Assembly (NCBI GenBank): GCA_964592115.1
Contig: CAZQCP010000074.1
Span: forward strand, 1-14,402
Reading direction: 5' to 3'
From: Sva-07 sp964592115
GTDB taxonomy: Bacteria > Actinomycetota > Acidimicrobiia > Acidimicrobiales > Ilumatobacteraceae
Length of the DNA stretch: 14,402 bases
Under the pieces are notes generated by a model, which was not told where the DNA came from, ran no database searches, and was given only the letters and a program-made list of their open reading frames with translations. This document shows, piece after piece, positions 7,161-14,393 of the stretch (positions are counted from its first letter, which is position 1; every line of letters starts with the position of its first letter). A program made the translations under genes and the position numbers.

Positions 7161-7237
7161 CGGGGCCACGATAGCGACGCCCCCACGAGCCGGCGCCCCG
7201 CGCGGGTGCACTCACCGTTGCGCCGTAGCATCCGGCG
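7161..7237. promoter_or_regulatory. Divergent dnaX/lipoprotein promoter region
   Basis: The 77-bp gap holds TATCGT at 7173-7168 (minus, 7 nt before the dnaX ATG) and TAGCAT at 7226-7231 (plus, 6 nt before the lipoprotein ATG). Both lack a Shine-Dalgarno sequence and fit leaderless transcripts. Confidence 0.55.
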
Positions 7238-7732
7238 ATGCGCCGCCCCCTCGCTGTCGCTTCACGCCCGGATGGTCGTGTGACTGGTTTCCGGGCGATC
7301 GTCGCCGCGCTCGCTGTCACGCTCGCGCTCGGGGCCTGCGGGAGCGAGCCGCCCGCCGAGGTCACCGCCGACGAATACCTCGCGACGCTCGATGCGCTGT
7401 GCGCCCAGACGAACGCCACGTTGGCCGACATCCCCGCCCCGCCCGAACAGATCTCTGTCGCCGAATTCGCCCGCTCTGCGGCCGGCGCGCTCGACAACGA
7501 GGCGTCGCGGATGCGGCGGCTCGACGTTCCCGACGAGTTCGAGGCCGACCATCGAGCGCTGATCCGCAACACCGAAGAACAGGCGGCGGCATGGTCGGCC
7601 ATCTCCAACCGCACCGACGCCGACGAAGACGATCTGGTCGACACGACGACCCTGATCGCGCAGCTGTTGCTCGGCCGCGACGACCTGCTCGCCGAGATGG
7701 GGGCCACCGGATGCCGCCGCGCCGCAGGGTGA
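7238..7732 (+). CDS. Putative lipoprotein of unknown function
   Basis: A 164-aa protein with an Arg-bearing n-region, a hydrophobic stretch (residues 18-31) and the lipobox L31-G-A-C34, so it is probably lipid-anchored on the outer face of the membrane. The mature part is acidic and mostly helical, with DEYLATLDALCAQTNATL near its start and two further cysteines (C55, C159) that could form a disulfide. Similar small lipoproteins are common in Actinobacteria, but I cannot name the family. The ATG at 7238 is supported by TAGCAT 6 nt upstream; an in-frame GTG at 7280 would shorten the n-region and still leave a valid signal. The next gene starts 22 nt downstream with its own -10-like box. Confidence 0.75.
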   Translation: MRRPLAVASRPDGRVTGFRAIVAALAVTLALGACGSEPPAEVTADEYLATLDALCAQTNATLADIPAPPEQISVAEFARSAAGALDNEASRMRRLDVPDEFEADHRALIRNTEEQAAAWSAISNRTDADEDDLVDTTTLIAQLLLGRDDLLAEMGATGCRRAAG

Positions 7733-7754
7733 CGCCCACTAGCCTCGGACGACT

Positions 7755-9599
7755 GTGAACGAGCGCACACGCGTTCCCGTGGCAGGCGGCCGGAAACGCC
7801 GTCTGGTTCGCCTCGTCATCGGCGCGGCCGCACTCGCCTGCGGCGTCGCGCTGCCAGCGACCGCGTTCGCCGACAACTCCGTCGCCAGTTCCGAGCCCGC
7901 CGATGGGTCGACCGTTGCCGACTCGCCCGCCGAGATCGTCATCACGTTCAACGAGGAGCTCGGCGAGACGAACACGATCTCGGTCACGTGCAATGCCGAG
8001 CTCTTCACCGTCGGGCCACGCCGTGTCGCCGACGACGGGGTGACGCTCAGCGCCGAAGTCGTCGACCCGCTGCCCCGCGGCACGTGCGTCGTGGGGTGGG
8101 CGGTCAGCGACGGCGACGGCAACACGAACGGAAGCGGCAACATCACGTTCACGGTGCAGAACGACCCGGCCACCGTTCCGTCGTCGGCACCCGCCTCGAC
8201 GCCGGACACCGCCGTCGACTCATCGACCGCTCCGAGCACCGATGCGACCGGCGCCGCCGACTCGACCGGGGCTGGCGACGTGGTCCCGCTCGCCGACGTC
8301 GAGACCGGCACCGGTCCACTCTGGCTCGGGCGACTCCTCTCGACGCTCGGCATCGCGGTCGTGTTCGGGTCGCTCGTGCTGATCGCCGCCGCGTGGCCAG
8401 AGGGCGTCGAGTACCTGCTGGCGATCCGCTTCATCCGCGCGGCCTGGACCCTCGCCTTCGCGGGGACCTTGCTGTACGTCGCGGCCGCGACCGCGGCGGT
8501 CAGCGGGAGCGGTCTCGGCGCGGGGTTCAATCCGGCGAACTGGACCGACCTGTTCGACGCCGGGCTGCCCGGCATCGCCGCGATCGCCAGGCTCGTGCTC
8601 GTCGTCGGTAGCGCCTTCGTCGCGTTCCGTCCCGACCGCGTGATCGATCCCGTCACGCAGATGGCGTCGCTCGGCATCCCCGGCCTCGCCGCGGCGTCAC
8701 TCGGGTTGAGCCGTACCGACGTCGACATGGCGATGATCGCCGTCCCGATGTCGATCATCCACGCCGTCGCGATGTCCGTGTGGATCGGCGGCGTCGTGCT
8801 ACTCGCCCGGGTCGTGCTCGCTGGGCCGGGCGAGGAAGACCTGGTCCACGCCGTGCGTGGCTTCTCACGGATCTCGAACCTGGCGATCGGCGCGACGGTG
8901 GTCACCGGCGTCGTGCAGATGATCATCCTCGACGGTGGCGATCTGTTCGGAACCTCGCACGGCAGGGTCGTGCTGCTCAAGACGGTGGTCGTGGCCGTGA
9001 TGGTCTTCGTCGCGGTGTCCGCGCGGCAGTTCGTCAACCATCGACTCGCGCGGGCGAACGAGATGTCGATCCCGATGGCCGATCGTCTCCGGCGCGCGTT
9101 CGGGGTCGAAGCTGCCGCCGGAGTCGTAGTGCTCGCACTCAGTGCCTGGTTGCTGGCGCTCACCCCCGCGAACGTGAGCGCCGGGCCGTCGATCTCCTAC
9201 CGCGTCGAGCGTCACTTCGAGTCCGCTGAGGCACAGATCGACGTGACCGTCGAGCTGACCACCGATCGCGTCGGGCTGGCGGGCATGCGCGTCACGGTCG
9301 TCCAACCCGAGTCGGGTCTGTCCGCCATGGAGGTCGTGCTCACGCCGCCCGCCAACGATCAGATCGGCTCCATCGTGCAACCGGTTCCGCTCACCGGCCC
9401 GGGCGTCGGCGTCTTGCCCGCCGACAAGGGCGTCCCCCTCAGCGTGCCGGGCGACTGGACGATCTCGGTCAACGCCGTCACGCCGGTCGGCGTCTACGCG
9501 AGCGAGCCGCAGGGCTTCACCGTGCTCAACGCCGACGGCACACAGGTGGAGACCCCCCTGACGGTGCCGCCACAGGTGATCGTGACGATCCCCGACTGA
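7755..9599 (+). CDS. CopC/CopD/YtkA-like three-part membrane protein
   Basis: A 614-aa protein. A signal peptide (about 1-39, ending ATAFA) precedes a CopC-like domain (SSEPADGS...SPAEIVITFNEEL...GNITFTV, about 40-137), a Ser/Thr/Ala/Asp linker, a CopD-type membrane domain with about eight hydrophobic segments (about 180-475, with HAVAMSVWIGG at 336-346 and FSRISNLAIGATVVTG), and an extracellular C-terminal beta domain resembling YtkA/FixH (about 480-614). Proteins of this layout are linked to copper uptake or delivery. The residue matching the copper-binding mature N-terminal His of CopC is Asp here (D40), so copper binding by that domain is doubtful. The GTG start at 7755 follows TAGCCT (7740-7745) by 9 nt. 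No copper chaperone or regulator gene is adjacent. Confidence 0.85.
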   Translation: MNERTRVPVAGGRKRRLVRLVIGAAALACGVALPATAFADNSVASSEPADGSTVADSPAEIVITFNEELGETNTISVTCNAELFTVGPRRVADDGVTLSAEVVDPLPRGTCVVGWAVSDGDGNTNGSGNITFTVQNDPATVPSSAPASTPDTAVDSSTAPSTDATGAADSTGAGDVVPLADVETGTGPLWLGRLLSTLGIAVVFGSLVLIAAAWPEGVEYLLAIRFIRAAWTLAFAGTLLYVAAATAAVSGSGLGAGFNPANWTDLFDAGLPGIAAIARLVLVVGSAFVAFRPDRVIDPVTQMASLGIPGLAAASLGLSRTDVDMAMIAVPMSIIHAVAMSVWIGGVVLLARVVLAGPGEEDLVHAVRGFSRISNLAIGATVVTGVVQMIILDGGDLFGTSHGRVVLLKTVVVAVMVFVAVSARQFVNHRLARANEMSIPMADRLRRAFGVEAAAGVVVLALSAWLLALTPANVSAGPSISYRVERHFESAEAQIDVTVELTTDRVGLAGMRVTVVQPESGLSAMEVVLTPPANDQIGSIVQPVPLTGPGVGVLPADKGVPLSVPGDWTISVNAVTPVGVYASEPQGFTVLNADGTQVETPLTVPPQVIVTIPD

Positions 9600-9606
9600 C
9601 GACCGA

Positions 9607-9624
9607 CGTTGCCTTCGGGCAACG
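9607..9624. terminator. UUCG-capped hairpin between convergent genes
   Basis: CGTTGCC, loop TTCG, GGCAACG form a perfect 7-bp stem with a very stable tetraloop, 8 nt after the copCD-like stop and 42 bp before the ligase stop. There is no T-tract, so it may pause polymerase or protect the mRNA 3' end rather than act as a classical terminator. Confidence 0.45.
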
Positions 9625-9665
9625 AGGGAGCTCGGCAACGCAGCGATCGCCGCATCCAGCCCGGC

Positions 9666-10799
9666 TCAGTGGGTGAGGAAGGTGTGAAAGGGGATGGGTT
9701 CAGCGACGTCGAGCTGGTCGTACGTGCACGACTCGGGCGTGCGGTCCGGACGCCAGCGGAGGAACGTCACGCCGTGACGGAAGCGACGGCCCTCGAGTTG
9801 ACCGAACGTCACCTCGGCGACGAGCCCCATCCGCAGCGGCACGAACGACATGTCCTTGCCGGCGTTCCAGCGACTGCCGCCGGAGGTCGCCCGCCCCGAC
9901 GTGTCGCCGTCCCATTCCGCCCACTCGCGCCACGGGTGACCGTCGAGCGCGTCGTGCGTCCGCGGTTCGAGCTCGGCGAGCAACTCGGCTCGCCGCTTGG
10001 CGCTGAACGAGGCCGCCACGCCGACGGAGTTGAAGTTTCCGTCCGCGTCGTAGAGCCCGAGGAGCAGCGAGCCGACGCCGTTGCCGTCCTTGTGGATCCG
10101 GTACCCGGCGACCGCGCAGTCCGCCGTGCGCTGGTGCTTCACCTTGATCAGCGCCCGCTTGCCCGGCTCGTAGGCGCCATCGATCGGCTTGGCGACGATC
10201 CCGTCGAGACCTGCACCCTCGAAGCGATGGAACCAGTCGTCGGCGGTGGCCCGCTCGGTCGTGGCCGGCGTGAGGCGCACCGTCGCGTTGACCACGATCG
10301 CCGCCAGCAGCCGCTCGCGCCGCTCGCCCATCGAGCAAGCGCGGAGATCCTCGTCGCCGACCGCGAGCAGGTCGAAGGCGACGTACGACGACGGCGTCTC
10401 GGCCGCGAGCCGCTTGATCCGAGACTCGGCGGGGTGGATGCGCTGCAAGAGCGCGTCGAAGTCGAGTCCGCGTCCGTTGCCGTCGGCGACGACGATCTCG
10501 CCGTCGACGACACAGCGCGCCGGCAGCGCGGCGCGCAGCGGGTCGGCCAACTCGGGGAAGTAGCGACCGAGCGGCTTGAGTTGACGCGAGATCAACTCGA
10601 GGTGCTCGCCGTCGCGGAACACGATGCAACGGAACCCGTCCCACTTCGGTTCATACAGCCATCCGTCGCCGTCGGGGATCTCGCGGGCGAGCTTGGCGAG
10701 CATCGGTGCGAGCGGCGGCTGGAACGGCAAGTGCATCATCCTGGCCGACCCACCCCCGCGCTCGTCCTCGTCACTCGGCGTGTCGGGCATCGGGTCCAT
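9666..10799 (-). CDS. ligC: ATP-dependent DNA ligase, LigC type
   Basis: A 377-aa protein that seals nicks with ATP; mycobacterial LigC enzymes act in base excision and end-joining repair. Motif I is K52-W-D-G-F-R with K52 the adenylated lysine; motif III is SYVAFDLLAVG; motif IV is GLDGIVAKP; motif V is LIKVKHQRTADCAVAGYR; an OB-fold follows. The protein has only nucleotidyltransferase and OB domains, so it is not a full LigD. LigC proteins usually begin close to the LPFQPPLAPMLAK segment; here about 20 acidic residues precede it. The ATG at 10799 (TAGATC 7 nt upstream) is my choice; ATG at 10739 or 10736 would give the shorter classical form and 10829 a longer one. No Ku or polymerase/phosphoesterase gene is present in the window. 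Confidence 0.9.
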   Translation of the reverse strand: MDPMPDTPSDEDERGGGSARMMHLPFQPPLAPMLAKLAREIPDGDGWLYEPKWDGFRCIVFRDGEHLELISRQLKPLGRYFPELADPLRAALPARCVVDGEIVVADGNGRGLDFDALLQRIHPAESRIKRLAAETPSSYVAFDLLAVGDEDLRACSMGERRERLLAAIVVNATVRLTPATTERATADDWFHRFEGAGLDGIVAKPIDGAYEPGKRALIKVKHQRTADCAVAGYRIHKDGNGVGSLLLGLYDADGNFNSVGVAASFSAKRRAELLAELEPRTHDALDGHPWREWAEWDGDTSGRATSGGSRWNAGKDMSFVPLRMGLVAEVTFGQLEGRRFRHGVTFLRWRPDRTPESCTYDQLDVAEPIPFHTFLTH

Positions 10800-10846
10800 T
10801 GTGGTCGATCTATCGGGATCGAGCGGCACGAACTAACTTCCGGGGC
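10800..10846. promoter_or_regulatory. Divergent ligC/accD promoter gap
   Basis: TAACTT at 10834-10839 on the plus strand sits 7 nt before the accD GTG (10847), and a weaker TAGATC on the minus strand sits 7 nt before the ligase ATG. Both genes appear to be transcribed from this 47-bp gap as leaderless mRNAs. Confidence 0.45.
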
Positions 10847-12400
10847 GTGACGTCTTCGATGCAGGACAAGCTCGCCGATCTCGCCGAGCGCCGTGAACAG
10901 GCCTACAACGCCGGCTCCGAGCGCGCCGTCGAACGCCAGCACTCGAAGGGCAAGATGCTCGCCCGCGAGCGACTCGACTACTTCCTCGACGACGGGTCGT
11001 TCCACGAGCTCGACATGCTGGCCCGCCATCGCGCCCACGCCGCCGGTCTCGAGGACCGCCCCTACACGGACGGTGTGATCACCGGCTGGGGCACCGTCGA
11101 GGGCCGCAAGGTGTTCGTGTTCTCGCAGGACTTCACGGTCTACGGCGGCGCACTCGGCGAGGTGTTCGCCGAGAAGATCCACAAGCTGATGGACCTCGCG
11201 ATCAAGGTCGGCGCGCCGGTCATCGGACTCAACGACGGCGCCGGCGCGCGCATCCAAGAAGGTGTGGTGAGCCTCGCCAGCTACGGCGGCATCTTCTACC
11301 GCAACGTGCTGTCGTCGGGGGTCGTGCCCCAGATCTCGGTCATCCTCGGCCCCTGCGCCGGTGGCGCCGTCTACTCGCCGGCCATGACCGATTTCATCTT
11401 CATGGTCCGCGAGTCGAGCCACATGTTCATCACCGGCCCGGACGTGGTGAAGACGGTGACCGGCGAGGACGTCACGCTCGAAGAGCTCGGCGGCGCGATG
11501 AGTCACGCCACGAAGTCCGGCGTCGCCACGTTCGTGTCCGCCGACGAGAAGTCGTGCCTCGACGATGTGCGGTTCCTGCTCTCGTTCCTCCCGTCGAACA
11601 ACCTCGAAGAACCGCCCGTCGAAGACCTCGGCGACGACCCCGAGCGCCTCTGCCCGGAGCTGAACAGCATCCTCCCCGACAGCCCGAACCTGCCCTACGA
11701 CATGACCGAGGTGATCCGTCACGTCGTCGACGAGAGCGAGTTCTTCGAGTACTTCCCCCACTGGGCGAAGTCGATCGTGTGCGGGTTCGCCCGCCTCGAC
11801 GGGCGCCCGATCGGCATCGTCGGCAACCAGCCCAAGATCCTGGCCGGCGTGCTCGACATCGAGTCGTCGGAGAAGGCGGCCCGCTTCGTACGCACGTGTG
11901 ATTCGTTCAACATCCCGCTCGTGACGTTCGTCGACGTGCCCGGATTTCTCCCCGGTGTCGACCAGGAGTACGGCGGCATCATCCGCCACGGGGCGAAGCT
12001 GCTCTACGCCTACTGCGAAGCGACGGTGCCGCGCATCCAGGTGATCACCCGCAAGGCCTACGGCGGCGCCTACGTCGTGATGAACTCGAAGTCGATCGGC
12101 GCCGACCTCGCCTTCGCCTGGCCGACCGCCGAGCTGGCGGTGATGGGTCCGCAAGGTGCGGTCGAGATCGTCTACCGCCGCGAGTTGCAACAGGCGGCCG
12201 ACCCGATCGCTCGGCGCGCCGAGCTCGTGCAGGAGTACACCGAGCGCTACGCCACGCCGTACGCGGCCGCCGAGCGCGGCTACATCGACGACGTGATCGA
12301 GCCTGCCGAAACGCGCCGCAAGTTGATCGCCGGGTTGCGGATGCTGACGACCAAACGCGAAGAGCTCCCACGACGCAAACACGGCAACATGCCGCTCTGA
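10847..12400 (+). CDS. accD: Acyl-CoA carboxylase beta (carboxyltransferase) subunit
   Basis: A 517-aa subunit that transfers the carboxyl group from carboxybiotin to acetyl-, propionyl- or a longer acyl-CoA. The N-terminal half carries GLNDGAGARIQEGV and GPCAGGAVYSPA; the C-terminal half carries GFLPGVDQEYGGIIRHGAKLL and RKAYGGAYVVMNSKSIGAD, the two oxyanion-hole regions of the family. Val410 occupies the position of the Asp (D422 in Streptomyces PccB) that favours propionyl-CoA, so substrate preference is open. The GTG at 10847 is chosen because TAACTT lies 7 nt before it and the protein then starts MTSSMQDKLADLAERR, as in homologues; an ATG at 10859 is close behind. The stop overlaps the next start (TGATG). 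The biotin-carrying alpha subunit is not in the window. Confidence 0.93.
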   Translation: MTSSMQDKLADLAERREQAYNAGSERAVERQHSKGKMLARERLDYFLDDGSFHELDMLARHRAHAAGLEDRPYTDGVITGWGTVEGRKVFVFSQDFTVYGGALGEVFAEKIHKLMDLAIKVGAPVIGLNDGAGARIQEGVVSLASYGGIFYRNVLSSGVVPQISVILGPCAGGAVYSPAMTDFIFMVRESSHMFITGPDVVKTVTGEDVTLEELGGAMSHATKSGVATFVSADEKSCLDDVRFLLSFLPSNNLEEPPVEDLGDDPERLCPELNSILPDSPNLPYDMTEVIRHVVDESEFFEYFPHWAKSIVCGFARLDGRPIGIVGNQPKILAGVLDIESSEKAARFVRTCDSFNIPLVTFVDVPGFLPGVDQEYGGIIRHGAKLLYAYCEATVPRIQVITRKAYGGAYVVMNSKSIGADLAFAWPTAELAVMGPQGAVEIVYRRELQQAADPIARRAELVQEYTERYATPYAAAERGYIDDVIEPAETRRKLIAGLRMLTTKREELPRRKHGNMPL

Positions 12401-13362
12401 TGGCCGACGTCCCACCGCCGCCCCCACCCCCCACCCCACCCGTCCCTCCGCCGTCGGTCCCGCCGCCGCCCGCACCACCGCCGCCCGCGCCGACGCCGCC
12501 TGCGCCGCCGTCACCACCACCAGGCCCACCAGGCCCACCGAGCCCGCCGCCACCGGCTCCGCCGACGCCACCGGTTCCGCCACCCGTTCCACCGGTTCCG
12601 CCGACGCCGCCGGTTCCACCGGTTCCGCCACCCGTTCCGCCGACGCCACCCGTTCCGCCGACGCCGCCGGTTCCGACGCCGGTGACAGAGGGCGCACCGG
12701 TCCCGCCAGCGCCTCCATCGCCGGAGCCGACCACACCCGGCGCGAGCCACGATGACGACCTGGCCGACATCTTGCGGCAGATGTCGGACGACGTCGGCGA
12801 GGTGTCGGCAGCGCCAACGGTCGGGGCAGCACTGACACGGCCGACCGACGTCGAGCGGCCCGAGCGCGCCGCCGCAGCGATCATCGAGTCCGAGGGTGGC
12901 ATCGGCTTCCACCCCGAGTTCGCTTCGTATGGCGCGCGTGCGGTGGGACTGATCGTCGACGGGTTGATCCTGGCGCTCGTCCAGCTTCCGGGATTCGTGC
13001 TGCTGGTGGCGGGCTCAGGCGTGATCGTGCTGCTGGGTGTCGTCCTCGTGATCGGCGGGTTCCTCGCCGCCACCGCGCTCTACGCACGAGACGTCGCCCG
13101 CTCCGGCCAGTCGGTGGGCAACCGCGTCGCCGGGACCCGCGTGGTCGATGCGCGTAACGGCAAGACGGTCCCGACCGCCACCGCGGCGACGCGCTACGTC
13201 GTGCGCATGCTGATCTCGCCGATCTTGTTCCTCGGCTTCCTCGTCGCGCTGACCAACGCCGATCGCCGGACGTTCCACGACCAGTTCGCCGGGACCGTGG
13301 TCACGCGTCCTCCACGAGCCACCTGGTCGATCGACGATGAACCAGGAGCCGCCGGGTTCTAG
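12400..13362 (+). CDS. RDD-family membrane protein with long proline-rich N-terminus
   Basis: A 320-aa protein. Residues 5-110 are nearly all Pro with Val, Thr, Ala, Ser and Gly, built of PVPP/PTPP units; an acidic linker follows (HDDDLADILRQMSDD). The RDD domain starts near 175: R180 and D187 of GARAVGLIVDG, hydrophobic segments at about 181-225 and 265-290, and the typical GQSVGNRVAGTRVVD and RRTFHDQFAGTVVTR ends. RDD proteins are integral membrane proteins of mostly unknown function, some proposed as ion antiporters. The proline-rich region is probably cytoplasmic and exposed. Its start overlaps the accD stop by one base (TGATG), so translation is probably coupled. Such proline runs normally need EF-P. 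Length and order of the proline units may vary among relatives. Confidence 0.85.
   Translation: MADVPPPPPPPTPPVPPPSVPPPPAPPPPAPTPPAPPSPPPGPPGPPSPPPPAPPTPPVPPPVPPVPPTPPVPPVPPPVPPTPPVPPTPPVPTPVTEGAPVPPAPPSPEPTTPGASHDDDLADILRQMSDDVGEVSAAPTVGAALTRPTDVERPERAAAAIIESEGGIGFHPEFASYGARAVGLIVDGLILALVQLPGFVLLVAGSGVIVLLGVVLVIGGFLAATALYARDVARSGQSVGNRVAGTRVVDARNGKTVPTATAATRYVVRMLISPILFLGFLVALTNADRRTFHDQFAGTVVTRPPRATWSIDDEPGAAGF
12421..12441 (-). other. G-quadruplex-forming motif on the minus strand
   Basis: The plus strand has four cytosine runs of 5, 6, 4 and 3, separated by single adenines, so the minus (template) strand reads G3-T-G4-T-G6-T-G5. This is an ideal short-loop parallel quadruplex pattern, 21 bp after the accD stop. 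Confidence 0.55.
12541..12675 (+). repeat. Degenerate tandem repeat coding for PVPP/PTPP units
   Basis: Short units of the form CCGCCGACGCC plus CC(C/G)GTTCC recur with small changes inside the proline-rich segment of the first RDD gene. Codons alternate between CCG, CCA and CCC for proline, with GTT valines, marking recent unit duplication. Confidence 0.6.
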
Positions 13363-13372
13363 GGTGACGGCG

Positions 13373-13606
13373 ATGTCCGGTTCCCTCCACGACAGCTCCG
13401 CCGAGGCTGCTGACCCCGCGTCGCTGTCGGTCACACCCGCACCGACCGACGAGGAAGTCGTCGCGATCATGGCCGCGATGGAGGCCCTGTGGCCGCGCCC
13501 GATCGCCGCCGCGGCGCCAGCTCCCCCTCGCCGCGGCACGTGGCGGTTCAGCGGTCGCTGGTGGTCGCTCCCGGTCCCGGTGCGCCGCGGCCGTCCGTGG
13601 CACTGA
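13373..13606 (+). CDS. accE: Acyl-CoA carboxylase epsilon-type small subunit
   Basis: A 77-aa protein. Residues 21-40 (VTPAPTDEEVVAIMAAMEAL) match the helical PTxEExAAl core of actinobacterial AccE/PccE epsilon subunits, which bind and stabilise the beta subunit. A Pro/Ala stretch follows, and the C-terminus (RRGTWRFSGRWWSLPVPVRRGRPWH) is basic and Trp-rich, as in that family. The ATG is supported by TAGGGT at 13360-13365, 7 nt upstream and overlapping the previous stop region, so the gene has its own leaderless promoter as well as possible read-through from accD. In many Actinobacteria this gene directly follows accD; here an RDD gene lies between. An in-frame ATG at 13337 would overlap the RDD gene and is less likely. 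Confidence 0.75.
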   Translation: MSGSLHDSSAEAADPASLSVTPAPTDEEVVAIMAAMEALWPRPIAAAAPAPPRRGTWRFSGRWWSLPVPVRRGRPWH

Positions 13607-13670
13607 CGACCCGCGCCGGCAGCGCCCAGCAGTCCGCTCCGATCGTCGGGTGATCTGCAACAGTGGTCCG

Positions 13671-14393
13671 ATGGCCATGACGCCGCCCCCACCACCCCCT
13701 GGCACGCCGCCGCCAACGCCTGGCACGCCGCCGCCAACGCCTGGCACGCCACCTCCGCCTCCGGGTGCAGTGCCGCCGCCTCCGCCTGGGGCGATCCCGC
13801 CGTCGTACGGCACAGCGCCGCCGCCACCTCCTCCCGGAGCAGTCCCACCCCCACCACCTGGCTACGGCGTCGTGCCCCCGCCTCCTGGCTACGCCTACGG
13901 ATACGGCGGTCCGCCACCGGAGAAGGCCGGGTTCTGGATCCGCGTCGGCTCCTCGTTGCTCGACACGCTCCTCTACGGGCTGCTGATGGCGGTGTTCATC
14001 GTGCCCGGCGTCATCTTGATCGTCGCTGCGTTCGACGACTGCGTGTCGATCAACGACGAGATCTACTGCCCGGACGGATCGCCGAAGCCGGCCCTGATCG
14101 CGGCGGGCATCGGCGTGATCCTCGTCGGTGTCGTCCTGGTGGCGATCCTCTACTTCCGCGCCCTCGGCAGGACCGGACAGACGTGGGGTCGCAAGATCGC
14201 CAACATCAAGGTGGTCGGCAAGGACGACCTCACGCCGATCGGCGCCGGACGGGCATTCGGCCGGTACATCATCCAGTCGGTGTTCAGCTTCATCCCGTTC
14301 CTGCCGCTGCTCGACGTGTTGTGGATGCTGTGGGACGACGACAAGCAGACGCTGCACGACAAGGTCGTCAACTCGATCGTCGTCAAGGTCTGA
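13671..14393 (+). CDS. Second RDD-family membrane protein with proline-rich N-terminus
   Basis: A 240-aa protein. Residues 4-84 are proline-rich with GTPPPTP and GAVPPPPPG units ending in Tyr/Gly-rich YGYGGPPPEKAG. The RDD domain begins FWIRVGSSLLDTLLYG with R91 and D98 at the same spacing as in the neighbouring RDD protein. Hydrophobic segments lie near 99-118 and 143-163, and the domain ends with GQTWGRKIANIKVV and KQTLHDKVVNSIVVKV. Between the first two segments an external loop carries Cys pair C124 and C133 (FDDCVSINDEIYCPDG), a possible disulfide. The ATG at 13671 is favoured by an AACAGT box (13659-13664) 6 nt upstream; GTG 13650 and ATG 13677 are alternatives. It ends nine bases before the window edge. 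Confidence 0.86.
   Translation: MAMTPPPPPPGTPPPTPGTPPPTPGTPPPPPGAVPPPPPGAIPPSYGTAPPPPPPGAVPPPPPGYGVVPPPPGYAYGYGGPPPEKAGFWIRVGSSLLDTLLYGLLMAVFIVPGVILIVAAFDDCVSINDEIYCPDGSPKPALIAAGIGVILVGVVLVAILYFRALGRTGQTWGRKIANIKVVGKDDLTPIGAGRAFGRYIIQSVFSFIPFLPLLDVLWMLWDDDKQTLHDKVVNSIVVKV
13701..13749 (+). repeat. Tandem 21-bp repeat encoding GTPPPTP
   Basis: Two perfect copies (13701-13721 and 13722-13742) beginning GGCACGCCGCCGCC are followed by the start of a third (GGCACGCC). The exact identity, including wobble bases, implies recent duplication and possible copy-number variation between strains. Confidence 0.8.

Noticed and set aside
6180..7283. 367-aa plus-strand open frame
   Set aside because: Lies opposite the dnaX ATPase domain, whose motifs are intact on the minus strand.
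7739..9163. 474-aa minus-strand Ser/Thr/Ala-rich frame
   Set aside because: Shadow of the CopC/CopD-like gene, which has a signal peptide and membrane segments in the right places.
10736..12838. 700-aa minus-strand open frame opposite accD
   Set aside because: Antisense shadow in GC-rich DNA; the plus strand encodes a complete, well-conserved carboxyltransferase.
12045..13073. Minus-strand frame rich in GGTGG units resembling a PE_PGRS or glycine-rich protein
   Set aside because: It is the antisense of the proline-rich RDD gene and the end of accD; the glycine repeats are complements of proline codons and no promoter or start context supports it.
12541..13750. CRISPR-like or mobile-element repeats
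   Set aside because: The repeats are in-frame proline codons inside two genes, without spacers, terminal inverted repeats or transposase.
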